From contig NZ_AP024652.1 of assembly GCF_019977315.1 (NCBI RefSeq), positions 1,798,001-1,862,000 of the forward strand: 64,000 nucleotides of DNA, given 5' to 3'. This document shows, in pieces, positions 7,458 to 15,773 of the stretch. The translations under genes were made by a program, and so were the position numbers. This DNA is from Arthrobacter sp. StoSoilB22 (lineage in GTDB: Bacteria; Actinomycetota; Actinomycetes; Actinomycetales; Micrococcaceae). A model generated the notes under the pieces. The model was given only the letters and a program-made list of their open reading frames with translations. It was not told where the DNA came from and did no database searches. Numbering within the stretch: position 1 is the stretch's first letter; the number at the start of each line of letters is the position of its first letter.

Positions 7458-10400
7458 ATGACCTCCTCCAGCTACCTCCGTTTCCCGCATGTGCACGGCG
7501 ATCTGGTCACCTTCGTGGCCGAAGACGACATCTGGATCGCACCCCTTTCAGGCGGCCGCGCCTGGCGGATTTCCTCCCAGCAACTGCCAGCCAGGAACCC
7601 CAGGTTTACTCCGGACGGCAAGAAGCTGGTGTGGACCACTGTTGTGGGTACGTCACCGGAGGTGGTCACCGCAAACGTCGACGGCGGCGGGTACAGGCAG
7701 TTGTCGTACTTCGGGCACAGCACTACGAAGGTTAAGGGATTCACACCGGCAGGGAATGTGGTGGTGACGAGCGCCTTCCAACAGGCCGAAAGCCGCCACA
7801 CGCACGCTTACAGCCTCCCGCTGGACGGCGGCGCCGCCGTCGAGCTTCCTTTCGGCCCGGTGGAGGCTGTTGCCTTCGGACCCGAAATTGGTGACGAGAA
7901 GCCTGTTGTCCTGGCAAGCGTGCTTTCACGCGAGCCCGCTTGGTGGAAGCGCTACCGTGGTGGCACAGCCGGGAAGCTCTGGATCGACGCTGACGGTAAC
8001 GGCGAGTTTGAGCGGTTGGTGAAGGAGCTCGACGGGAACCTCACCGACCCCCTGTGGATTCAAGGGCGGATTGCGTTTCTTTCGGACCACGAGGGATATG
8101 GAAACCTCTACTCGGTGCTTCCGGATGGTTCCGACCTGCGCCGCCACACGGACCATGAGGACTTCTACGTTCGGCACGCCAGCACGGATGGCACCAGGGT
8201 GGTCTTTGAATCGGCAGGCGAGCTTTGGATGTTGCCGTCGTTGGCTGCAGAAGCAGAGCCCGTCAAAGTGGACGTCACCCTTGGCTCGGCATCACCGGGT
8301 CGCCGCCCCGCGCCGCTGAAGACTTCCGCCCACTTGGGGGACGTCTTCCCCAACTTCACCGGAACTGCCAGCGCCGTGGAATCGCACGGCACCATCCACT
8401 GGCTTCGTCACAAGGACGGACCCTCGCGGGTAGTTGAGGCAACCCCGGGAGTCCGCGCCCGGCTTCCCCGGCCTCTTACGGATGGACGGATAGCGTACGT
8501 CGCAGACCACGGGGGAGTGGAAGCGTTGTACATCAAGCGCATCGCCGCCCGCCTGGCTGCTGTGGTGGAGGTTCCCGCACCCACTACCGAACAAGCCGCC
8601 CCTGCTGCAGAAGAGTCAGCACCTCTGCCAAAGCCCGTTGCCGCATCCAATGTGTTGGGGCACGCAAACGCCCAGGCGGTGAAGCAGCCCGCACAGGCAT
8701 CGGCCGAGCAAACACACTCCGGAACGGCTGAGGCAAGCAACGTTGTACCATCCCCGGACACCGCGGGCGGTACCGCGGCCAACGAGGCTCCCGTGGCATC
8801 GGAAGACTCTGCGGATCTTCGGGTTGAATTCCCTGCCCCTACGCGGACGAGCGCGCTGGAAGCCAGCCCGGATGGACGCTGGATAGCTGTCGGCACGTCC
8901 TTCGGCGACGTCTTTATTGCCGATACCGCTGCAGGAACATTGGTGCGGCTTGTCAGCGTTGGTGAAGGCAGCATTGATCAATTCTCGTGGTCCAGCGACT
9001 CCCAGTGGCTTGCCTGGTCCGAGCCGGTGACGTCCTTCGGTTCGCGGAGCAAGCTCCGGATTGCCCGGCCGGCAGAGCCTGGTGCAGGCATCATCGATGT
9101 CACGGACGGGCGCTTCCGCGACGAGTCTCCCAGGTTCACCCCGGACGGAAAGTTCCTGGCATTCCTGTCCAACAGGAGCTTCGACCCCGTGTACGACGGT
9201 CACTCCTTCGACCTCTCCTTCCCGAGTCCCATCAAGCCGTATATGGTGGCTTTGGCCGCGGATACGCCGTCGCCCTTTGGCCCTTCCGTAGACACGCTTG
9301 AGGATGCCTCGGCTACCGCGGTCCCGTCCGATAAGGACAAGACCGACGACGGCGAAGCTGCCGCCGTGCGCGTGGACCCGGACGGGCTCGCCCACAGAGT
9401 GATTGCTGTGCCGGTACCTCAAGGGAACTACTCCGAGCTGGGTGTTGGCGAGGGTGCCCTGTTGTGGCTCGACACCGAACTTTCGGGAGTCATGGGCGAT
9501 GGGCGGGGAACCCTCCAAGACAAAAAGTCGGCGCCGTCCCTGGTCCGTTACGACCTCGCCAAGCGCAAGCCGGTCACGCTCGTCAAGGCAGTGGACAGCT
9601 ACCGGCTGTCGGGTGACCTGAGCCGGATCGTTTACGTGCTGGACAAGCAGGTTACGTCCGTTCCTGCTGAGAACAAGGTGGAAGAGGACTCTGCCGATCT
9701 TGTCAAGGTGGAGCTCAACAGGGTTCGGGCCATCATAGACCCGGTGGCGGCGTGGGGACAGGCGTTCGACGAGGCCTGGCGGCTGCAAAGGGACTTCTTC
9801 TGGACCGCCGACATGGCGGGCCAGGATTGGGACTCCGTGTACAAGCGCTACCGTCCGATCGTGGACAGGCTCGGATCCCACGATGACCTGGTGGACCTTC
9901 TGTGGGAGATTCATGGTGAGCTGGGCACATCACATGCCTACGTCAAACCGACGGCTGTCACTGAGCCCGGGCGAAACGGCCAGGGCAGGCTTGGAGCAGA
10001 GTTCCAACTCGGTGCCAAGGGGTGGGAAATCACCAGGATCCTCGCCGGAGAGTCCTCCGACCCGCTGGCCACCTCCCCCCTGACTCGTCCCGGGGTGGAT
10101 GCCAAGGTGGGCGACGTCCTTATGGCGATTGACGGCGTCGAGCTTTCGGCGGCCCTAACCCCGGCGATGCAGTTGGTGGGTTCGGCGGGTAGGACTGTTG
10201 AGCTGACGCTCCTCAATGGTGATGGCCATGGAGGAGCTGCCGGTGCCCAGCGACGCGTTGCAGTGGTTCCCGTCCGTGATGAGGAGCGGCTGCGATACCA
10301 GGATTGGGTCAGGGCCAACCGGCGTACAGTCCGTGAGGCCTCGGACGGAACATTCGGCTACCTGCATGTCCCGGACATGATGGCCAACGGCTGGGCGCAG

Positions 10401-10988
10401 CTCCACCGCGATCTCGACACGGAGACGGCCTTGGACGGCCTCATTGTGGATGTGCGGCGTAACCGCGGAGGACACACTTCCCAGCTGGTAGCCGAACTGA
10501 TCGGGCGCAAGGTCACGGGGTGGAGTATGCCGCGCGGTGAAAAGCCTCGGACCTACCCGCACCATGCGCCGCGCGGACCCGTGATCATCCTCGCCGATGA
10601 ATTTGCCGGATCCGACGGTGACATCATCACCCAAGTATCCAAGCTGCGGGGCATAGGCCCCGTCATTGGTACGCGGACGTGGGGTGGCGTGGTGGGCATC
10701 GACAACCGCTTCTCACTCGCCGATGGAACCGGTGTTACCCAGCCAAGATACGCCACGTGGTTCAGTGGCGGGATCGGTTGGGACGTCGAAAACCGTGGTG
10801 TGGAGCCGGACATTGAGGTACTGTTCCCGCCGCATGCGTATGCGGCCGGGACGGATCCCCAGTTGGAATACGGAATCGGTGCACTTAAGGAAATGATCCA
10901 GGAACTGCCCACCGACCGTCCTCCGTTGCGTGAGGGCTACCGAAAGCTCCGGCCGGCACCGCTGCCGTCACGTCCCCGGAAGGGCTGA
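7458..10988 (+). CDS. Tricorn-type serine protease (S41)
   Basis: This cytoplasmic peptidase of 1176 residues resembles archaeal tricorn protease, which degrades proteasome-generated peptides further. The first ~700 residues form two beta-propellers with repeated blades of the type FTPDGKKLVWTT and FTPDGKFLAFLSN. Next come a helical C1-like region, a PDZ domain (about 855-935) and an S41 catalytic domain. The tricorn catalytic tetrad is complete: S825-H826 (GTSH), the nucleophile S1052 followed by D1053 (GSDGD), and E1111 (WDVENRGVEPD). An Ala/Pro/Glu-rich, low-complexity insert of about 84 residues (about 372-455) joins the two propellers. The ATG at 7458 was chosen because TSSSYLRFPHVHGD is the usual N-terminus and a -10 element lies 6 nt upstream. 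Monocistronic, with a terminator at 11006. Confidence 0.93.
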   Translation: MTSSSYLRFPHVHGDLVTFVAEDDIWIAPLSGGRAWRISSQQLPARNPRFTPDGKKLVWTTVVGTSPEVVTANVDGGGYRQLSYFGHSTTKVKGFTPAGNVVVTSAFQQAESRHTHAYSLPLDGGAAVELPFGPVEAVAFGPEIGDEKPVVLASVLSREPAWWKRYRGGTAGKLWIDADGNGEFERLVKELDGNLTDPLWIQGRIAFLSDHEGYGNLYSVLPDGSDLRRHTDHEDFYVRHASTDGTRVVFESAGELWMLPSLAAEAEPVKVDVTLGSASPGRRPAPLKTSAHLGDVFPNFTGTASAVESHGTIHWLRHKDGPSRVVEATPGVRARLPRPLTDGRIAYVADHGGVEALYIKRIAARLAAVVEVPAPTTEQAAPAAEESAPLPKPVAASNVLGHANAQAVKQPAQASAEQTHSGTAEASNVVPSPDTAGGTAANEAPVASEDSADLRVEFPAPTRTSALEASPDGRWIAVGTSFGDVFIADTAAGTLVRLVSVGEGSIDQFSWSSDSQWLAWSEPVTSFGSRSKLRIARPAEPGAGIIDVTDGRFRDESPRFTPDGKFLAFLSNRSFDPVYDGHSFDLSFPSPIKPYMVALAADTPSPFGPSVDTLEDASATAVPSDKDKTDDGEAAAVRVDPDGLAHRVIAVPVPQGNYSELGVGEGALLWLDTELSGVMGDGRGTLQDKKSAPSLVRYDLAKRKPVTLVKAVDSYRLSGDLSRIVYVLDKQVTSVPAENKVEEDSADLVKVELNRVRAIIDPVAAWGQAFDEAWRLQRDFFWTADMAGQDWDSVYKRYRPIVDRLGSHDDLVDLLWEIHGELGTSHAYVKPTAVTEPGRNGQGRLGAEFQLGAKGWEITRILAGESSDPLATSPLTRPGVDAKVGDVLMAIDGVELSAALTPAMQLVGSAGRTVELTLLNGDGHGGAAGAQRRVAVVPVRDEERLRYQDWVRANRRTVREASDGTFGYLHVPDMMANGWAQLHRDLDTETALDGLIVDVRRNRGGHTSQLVAELIGRKVTGWSMPRGEKPRTYPHHAPRGPVIILADEFAGSDGDIITQVSKLRGIGPVIGTRTWGGVVGIDNRFSLADGTGVTQPRYATWFSGGIGWDVENRGVEPDIEVLFPPHAYAAGTDPQLEYGIGALKEMIQELPTDRPPLREGYRKLRPAPLPSRPRKG

Positions 10989-11005
10989 TAGGCAACCAGG
11001 CGCAG

Positions 11006-11047
11006 AAGAGCCCCGCCGCTTCCCTGAGGGGGAGCGACGGGGCTCTT
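11006..11047. terminator. Bidirectional terminator between tricorn-protease and OsmC genes
   Basis: A stem of 14 pairs with one mismatch (11006-11020 with 11033-11047). It lies between convergent genes, 17 nt after the tricorn-protease stop codon. Confidence 0.75.
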
Positions 11048-11075
11048 CCTGGTTTTCGCGCGATGCTGTTCGGTG

Positions 11076-11504
11076 CTACGCCGTGAGGGTGGCATCCAAG
11101 GTGATCTCGATGCTGGCCAGAGCGCCGGAAACGGGGCAGCCGGTCTTCGCGTCTTCGGAGATGCGACGGAAGTCTTCCTCGGAGAGGCCGGGAACCTTTG
11201 CGGTCATGGTCAAGTGGCTTCCCGTGATGCCGGTGCCGGGAACAAACGTGACGTCAGCCTTGGTGTTCACTTCCTCTGCGGTGAAACCTTCGCCGGCCAA
11301 AGCGTGGCTGAAGGCCATGGAGAAGCATGCGGAGTGGGCAGCGGCAATCAGCTCTTCGGGACTCGTCTTGCCGCCGGACTGCTCGGTGCGCGCCTTCCAA
11401 GTGACATCGAACGTGCCCAGACCCGAGCTATCCAGAGTTGTGTTGCCGGCGCCCTCGATCAGGGTTCCGTTCCAAACCGTGTGTGCGGTGCGTGTTGCTG
11501 CCAT
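11076..11504 (-). CDS. OsmC family peroxiredoxin
   Basis: OsmC/Ohr proteins reduce organic hydroperoxides with two conserved cysteines. Both are present in this 142-residue protein: C60 in AAAHSACFSMAF and C123 in TGCPVSGAL. The length and the SPEEL segment fit the OsmC subgroup (OsmC proper, not Ohr). I chose the ATG at 11504 (MAATRTAHTVWNG), which has a clear AAGGAG ribosome site 6 nt upstream, over a longer open frame reaching 11639. Transcribed alone toward a shared terminator. Reductant partners are not encoded nearby, although lpdA 3 kb away makes the lipoamide dehydrogenase that reduces OsmC in other bacteria. Confidence 0.94.
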   Translation of the reverse strand: MAATRTAHTVWNGTLIEGAGNTTLDSSGLGTFDVTWKARTEQSGGKTSPEELIAAAHSACFSMAFSHALAGEGFTAEEVNTKADVTFVPGTGITGSHLTMTAKVPGLSEEDFRRISEDAKTGCPVSGALASIEITLDATLTA

Positions 11505-11704
11505 GTCCACTCCTTGGGATCGTTGTGAGTCGGCAACCAGCCTTTGGCAGGTGCCACCGGGATCAATCCTATGGATTTGCCCGCCGGACCGCACGGGCAT
11601 TCTGCTGACGGTGGATTGTGACCCCCGGACTGGCGTCATGGATACCTAACAACTGACACAGTCCGGCCGGCACAGGGGCCCCGGAAGTTTTGTGTAGCCC
11701 GGGC

Positions 11705-12058
11705 CTAGTTCCAGAGGGTGGCGATGGCGATGTTGATTAGGGCCAAACCGCCTACGCCATGTGCCAGTCCGGTGGACACAGGCTCGCCGTTCTTGACCTT
11801 GCGGGCTCCTATGACGGCGAGGACGGCGACGGCAACGCCGATGGCAAACTTGATGCCAAGCTTGAAGTAGCTGGGGTCGGCGTCCGGCAGCAGGGGAATC
11901 ACACCCATCATGGCGATGCCCGTGAGCAGCTGAAGGAAGGCGCCGTCACGCTGGCGCGGGTGGACGGTGGGGGTCTTGAGAGTGGCGATCCAGTAGCCCA
12001 CGATCATGGCCGCGCCGACGATGTGCAAGAACACCAGAATGCTGAAGAGAATACTCAT
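11705..12058 (-). CDS. Small four-helix membrane protein
   Basis: This 117-residue integral membrane protein has four predicted helices (about 4-24, 41-56, 66-84 and 96-114) and short loops. Histidines occur in helix 1 (FLHIVGAAM) and helix 4 (LAHGVGG), a pattern sometimes seen in haem-binding membrane proteins. I recognise no named family and assign no function. The ATG follows a -10-like TAAGCT by exactly 6 nt, so the message may be leaderless. It lies downstream of sucB on the same strand but behind a terminator hairpin. Confidence 0.8.
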   Translation of the reverse strand: MSILFSILVFLHIVGAAMIVGYWIATLKTPTVHPRQRDGAFLQLLTGIAMMGVIPLLPDADPSYFKLGIKFAIGVAVAVLAVIGARKVKNGEPVSTGLAHGVGGLALINIAIATLWN

Positions 12059-12064
12059 GGCCCC

Positions 12065-12070
12065 AGCTTA
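12065..12070 (-). promoter_or_regulatory. -10 element TAAGCT for the four-helix membrane protein
   Basis: On the minus strand TAAGCT is followed by 6 nt and the ATG at 12058. No ribosome site is visible. Confidence 0.5.
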
Positions 12071-12130
12071 TCCAGTTGGTTCTACGTCCCGTAGCAAAGC
12101 CACGCGGACGCCGTCAGGTGCATCGAAAGC

Positions 12131-12171
12131 AGAAGGGCAGGTTACCGGTTGTCCCGGTAACCCGCCCTTCT
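12131..12171 (-). terminator. Terminator after sucB
   Basis: Long hairpin: an 8-bp inner stem (12141-12148 with 12154-12161) extended by nine further pairs and one mismatch out to 12131/12171. It lies 35 nt beyond the sucB stop codon. Confidence 0.75.
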
Positions 12172-12205
12172 GATTCTTACAAACGCTGCTTAGTTCAGCA
12201 CGGTC

Positions 12206-13987
12206 TTAGAGGCCGAGGTCTGCTTCGAAAGCACCGTCTTCAAGGCGGGCCTTGAGGGTCTGCAGGAAGCGTCCGGCATCCGCACCGTCCACCAGGCGGT
12301 GGTCGTACGTGAGGGACAGGTACATCATGGAGCGGATGGCGATGGAGTCGTCGCCGTTTTCGTCGGCAACCACGACGGCGCGCTTGACGATCGCGCCGGT
12401 TCCGAGGATGCCTACCTGTGGCTGGTTGATGATGGGGGTATCAAACAGTGCACCAACGGAACCGATGTTAGTGATGCTGAAGGTGCCACCGGAGAGCTCG
12501 TCCGGGCCGATCTTGCCGTCGCGGGTACGGCCTGCGACGTCGGCGATCTTGCTGGCCAGGCCGGCAAGGTTGAGGTTACCGGCGTCGGAAATGACGGGAA
12601 CCAAAAGGCCCTTGTCTGTGTCCACGGCGATCGCCAGGTGCTCGGCGTTGTGGTAGGTGATTTCCTGCTTGGACTCATCGTAAGCAGCGTTCAGCTTCGG
12701 GTGCTGCTTCAGGGCCTCGGCCACTGCCTTGGCGATGAAGGGCAGGAACGTCAGCTTGACGCCATTCTGGGCCTGGAAGGAGTTCTTGGCCTTGAGCCGG
12801 AGCTTGGCGATCTTGGTCATATCGACCTCGTGCACCTGGGTCAGCTGAGTGGAGACCTCAAGGGACTCGCGCATGCGGCGGGCAATAACCTGGCGGATAC
12901 GCGGGGCCTTCTCAGTGGTGCCTCGCAGGGAGGAGGCAACCACGGGGGCAGCGGCCTTCGCGGCCGGAGCTGCAGCGGGGGCAGCTGCAGCGGGAGCTGC
13001 GGCTGCTTGCTTCGCTTCGGCGGCAGCCAGGACGTCCTGCTTGCGGATGCGGCCACCGACGCCGGTGCCGGAGACCGATGCGATGTCTACACCGTGCTGG
13101 TTGGCAAGCTTGCGAACCAGCGGAGTGACGTAACCGGATTCCGAAGAACCTTCTGCCGGAGCAGCCTGAGCAGATGCAGCGGCAGGGGCTGCCGGTGCCG
13201 GGGCGGCTGCGGGTGCCGCCGGAGCAGCGGCAGGTGCTGCGGGTGCCGGGGCGGCAGCGGGTGCTGCGGGTGCCGGGGCGGCAGCGGGTGCTGCGGGTGC
13301 CGGGGCGGCTGCGGGTGCAGCCGGGGCCTCAGCGGCGGGCGCGGCAGACGGTGCGGGAGCCGAAGCGGGGGCAGCGCCGGAGCCGATGACGGCAAGGACG
13401 GAGCCAACCTCTGCTGTCTCATCCTCGCTGACGCGGATTTCCTGCAGGGTGCCGGCAACGGGGGACGGGATCTCGGTGTCTACCTTGTCGGTGGAAACCT
13501 CGAGGAGGGGCTCGTCCACCTCAACGGTGTCGCCTACGGCCTTCAGCCAACGGGTGACGGTACCTTCGGTGACACTCTCGCCCAATGCGGGGAGGGTGAC
13601 TTCGTGGCCTTCGCCGGAAGCCGCGGGGGCTTCAGCGGCCGGGGCCTCTTCAGCGGCAGGAGCGGCGGGAGCTTCTTCTGCCGGTGCAGCCTGCTCAGCC
13701 GGGGCTTCCTCAGCCGGTGCAGCCTCGGCTGCAGGAGCGGCCGAACCGGAGCCGTCGCCGATGCGGACCAAGGGGGCGCCTACTTCGGCCGTCTCGTCTT
13801 CAGCGACGAGGATTTCTTCGATGACGCCAGAGATCGGAGAAGGGATTTCGGTGTCTACTTTGTCGGTTGAAACCTCGAGCAACGGCTCGTCGATCTCCAC
13901 CCGGTCACCAACCTGCTTGAGCCAGCGGGTGACGGTTCCTTCGGTGACACTCTCACCGAGGGCGGGCAAGTTAACGGATTCAGACAT
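12206..13987 (-). CDS. sucB: Dihydrolipoamide acyltransferase E2, actinobacterial SucB type
   Basis: E2 core of the 2-oxoglutarate and/or pyruvate dehydrogenase complex, transferring acyl groups from the lipoyl arm to CoA. The 593 residues contain two lipoyl domains with the lysine in [12 protein letters not shown] (K43 and K168). An Ala/Pro/Glu linker joins them. A long Ala-Pro linker (about 203-275), a peripheral-subunit-binding domain (about 284-320), a second linker and the catalytic domain follow. The catalytic domain has the active-site motif [13 protein letters not shown]. Two lipoyl domains fit the actinobacterial SucB subfamily, which often serves both complexes. The ATG has AGGAG about 11 nt upstream. 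Its E3 partner lpdA is directly upstream on the same strand. Confidence 0.96.
   Translation of the reverse strand: MSESVNLPALGESVTEGTVTRWLKQVGDRVEIDEPLLEVSTDKVDTEIPSPISGVIEEILVAEDETAEVGAPLVRIGDGSGSAAPAAEAAPAEEAPAEQAAPAEEAPAAPAAEEAPAAEAPAASGEGHEVTLPALGESVTEGTVTRWLKAVGDTVEVDEPLLEVSTDKVDTEIPSPVAGTLQEIRVSEDETAEVGSVLAVIGSGAAPASAPAPSAAPAAEAPAAPAAAPAPAAPAAAPAPAAPAAAPAPAAPAAAPAAPAAAPAPAAPAAASAQAAPAEGSSESGYVTPLVRKLANQHGVDIASVSGTGVGGRIRKQDVLAAAEAKQAAAAPAAAAPAAAPAAKAAAPVVASSLRGTTEKAPRIRQVIARRMRESLEVSTQLTQVHEVDMTKIAKLRLKAKNSFQAQNGVKLTFLPFIAKAVAEALKQHPKLNAAYDESKQEITYHNAEHLAIAVDTDKGLLVPVISDAGNLNLAGLASKIADVAGRTRDGKIGPDELSGGTFSITNIGSVGALFDTPIINQPQVGILGTGAIVKRAVVVADENGDDSIAIRSMMYLSLTYDHRLVDGADAGRFLQTLKARLEDGAFEADLGL
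13206..13313. repeat. 27-bp tandem repeats inside the sucB linker
   Basis: Three 27-bp units (13233-13259, 13260-13286, 13287-13313) are identical but for one base, with a degenerate copy before them. Each encodes the nine-residue unit APAAPAAAP in the flexible linker of SucB. Such repeats can change in copy number by slippage. Confidence 0.85.
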
Positions 13988-14038
13988 GTCGTCCCCGTTC
14001 TCCTTATTGATCTTTGTGCGGATGAATTCTGCTGGTCC

Positions 14039-14081
14039 GGGTCAGGTGCATGCGGCATATTGCGCTGCATGCACCTGACCC
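14039..14081 (-). promoter_or_regulatory. 15-bp perfect inverted repeat between lpdA and sucB
   Basis: Arms 14039-14053 and 14067-14081 are perfectly complementary with a 13-nt loop. The hairpin begins 18 nt beyond the lpdA stop and has no T-tract, so it may be an RNA-processing or stabilising element or a partial terminator that sets the lpdA:sucB ratio. Confidence 0.65.
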
Positions 14082-14098
14082 GCGGGTCTTGGTAAGAC

Positions 14099-15481
14099 TT
14101 AGCCGTGGAGAGCTTTGCCCGCGAGGGCAAGGTGGGCTTCGCCCAGGCTTTCGTTCTGGGTGGGGTGGGCGTGGACCAACTGTGCCACGTCCTCCGGGTA
14201 GGCTTCCCAGTTCACGATCAGCTGGGCTTCACCGATCTGCTCGCCCATGCGGGAGCCGATCATGTGGATGCCCACAACGGGGCCATCTTTCTGGCGTACG
14301 AGCTTGACGATGCCGCCGGTCCCGAGGATGGAGCTCTTGCCGTTGCCGGCCAGGTTGTATTCCTGGGTCTGGACCTGGTCGTCGCCGAACTTTTCCTTGG
14401 CGGCCTTCTCGGTGTAACCGACTGTGGCAATTTCGGGCTCGCAGTAGGTGACCTTGGGGATGTTGATGTCCTCGACGATTGCCGGGTTCAGGCCGGCGAT
14501 TTCCTCGGCGACGAAGATACCCTGCTGGTAGCCACGGTGCGCGAGCTGAACACCGGGGACGATGTCGCCAACGGCGTAGATGTTGCCGACGCCAGTGTGG
14601 AGGCGTTCGTTGGTGATGACGAAGCCGCGGTCGATGGTGATGCCGGCCTCTTCGTAGCCGAGGTTGGCGGTGACGGGACCACGGCCGACGGCAACCAGGA
14701 GGAGGTCGGCTTCGAACGTCTGGCCGTCAACCAAGGTGACCTTGACGCCGTCGTCGTTCTGCTCGACACCCTGGAAGAAGATGCCGGTGGTGAACTTAAT
14801 GCCGCGCTTCTTGAAAGCACGCTCAAGGTTCTTGACGATCGAGGCGTCCTCGTTGGGGACCAAGGAGGGGAGGCCTTCGATGATGGTGACATCCACGCCG
14901 AAGGACTTCCAGACGGAAGCGAATTCGACTCCGATGACGCCGCCGCCCAGAACGATGGCGCTCTTGGGGATGTAGTCCATGGTGAGGGCCTGGTCGGAGG
15001 TGATGACCTTGCCGCCGATTTCAAGGCCGGGCAGCGAACGGGAGTATGACCCCGTGGCCAGGACGATGTTCTTGCCCGAGTAGGAGGTGCCGTTCACGAC
15101 GACTGTGTTGTTGCCTTGGAGCTTGCCTTCACCCTCAATGACGGTGATGCCCTTGGACTTGATGAGTCCCTGGAGGCCCTTGAACTTACCGGCAATGATG
15201 CCGTCCTTGTACGCGTTCACGGCCGACATGTCGATGCTGTCGAGCGTGACGTTCACGCCGTACTTGGCGGAATCGCGTGCATGGTCGGCAAGTTCGGCCG
15301 AGTGCAGGAGTGCCTTGGTGGGAATGCAACCGTTGTGCAGGCAGGTTCCGCCGAGCTTTGCCTTTTCCACAAGGCCAACGGTGAACCCAAGCTGAACGGC
15401 CCGCAGGGCAGTGGCGTAGCCGCCGCTGCCGCCACCGAGTACCAGGATGTCGAATTCTTGCGCAGTTGCCTGATCGGCCAC
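14099..15481 (-). CDS. lpdA: Dihydrolipoamide dehydrogenase E3
   Basis: This flavoprotein reoxidises the dihydrolipoyl groups of E2 and passes electrons to NAD+. The 460-residue protein has the FAD-binding motif GGGSGGYATALRA, the redox disulfide GGTCLHNGCIPTK (C47 and C52), the NAD-binding motif GGGVIGVEFAS, and the catalytic C-terminal pair H439 and E444 in HAHPTQNES. I place the start at the GTG (15481, giving VADQATAQEFDILVLGGG), which has AGGGAG upstream. An open frame continues to 15685 but does not resemble the family. It is upstream of sucB with a 111-nt gap that holds a perfect hairpin, so co-transcription is likely but may be modulated. Confidence 0.95.
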   Translation of the reverse strand: MADQATAQEFDILVLGGGSGGYATALRAVQLGFTVGLVEKAKLGGTCLHNGCIPTKALLHSAELADHARDSAKYGVNVTLDSIDMSAVNAYKDGIIAGKFKGLQGLIKSKGITVIEGEGKLQGNNTVVVNGTSYSGKNIVLATGSYSRSLPGLEIGGKVITSDQALTMDYIPKSAIVLGGGVIGVEFASVWKSFGVDVTIIEGLPSLVPNEDASIVKNLERAFKKRGIKFTTGIFFQGVEQNDDGVKVTLVDGQTFEADLLLVAVGRGPVTANLGYEEAGITIDRGFVITNERLHTGVGNIYAVGDIVPGVQLAHRGYQQGIFVAEEIAGLNPAIVEDINIPKVTYCEPEIATVGYTEKAAKEKFGDDQVQTQEYNLAGNGKSSILGTGGIVKLVRQKDGPVVGIHMIGSRMGEQIGEAQLIVNWEAYPEDVAQLVHAHPTQNESLGEAHLALAGKALHG

Positions 15482-15553
15482 TAAAACGCTCCCTCGCGTG
15501 AATGATGACACGGGACTGCGTGCCATCTGGTCTTTGGAACTTGTTCTGCCGTG

Positions 15554-15559
15554 ATTATG
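15554..15559 (-). promoter_or_regulatory. Candidate lpdA -10 element CATAAT
   Basis: On the minus strand CATAAT lies 72 nt before the lpdA GTG. The -35 region is weak, and the assignment rests on the -10 hexamer only. Confidence 0.35.
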
Positions 15560-15705
15560 CCAGCACCTAAGTTCTCTTGCATTTGTGACTATCGAGTTCA
15601 CCTTAGCGAACCACCTACCCATGCTCCACCCTCTGCGGGCGTTTTGGGGAGCGCTTGTGTCCAGACTCACGTTCACTTGTGACACAGCGCTACACCCCGC
15701 ATAAT

Positions 15706-15759
15706 TCCGGGGTTGCGCGGCCCTCGCCGGGGATCAGGCAGGGGCTCGCGCAATCCGGA
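15706..15759 (-). terminator. Hairpin after pepA
   Basis: An extended stem of about 17 pairs with bulges, including the perfect 7-bp core 15713-15719 with 15747-15753. It lies 15 nt beyond the pepA stop codon and has no clear T-tract. Confidence 0.5.
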
Positions 15760-15773
15760 GGTGCAGAGGGGTG

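Noticed and set aside
12299..13870. Open frame of 523 residues antisense to sucB
   Set aside because: Its protein is made of Gly/Arg/Cys low-complexity runs that mirror the Ala-Pro linkers of SucB. High GC keeps antisense frames open; no family pattern.
15482..15685. N-terminal extension of Lpd to 528 residues
   Set aside because: The added 68 residues have no similarity to the family, and a GTG with a good ribosome site gives the standard N-terminus.
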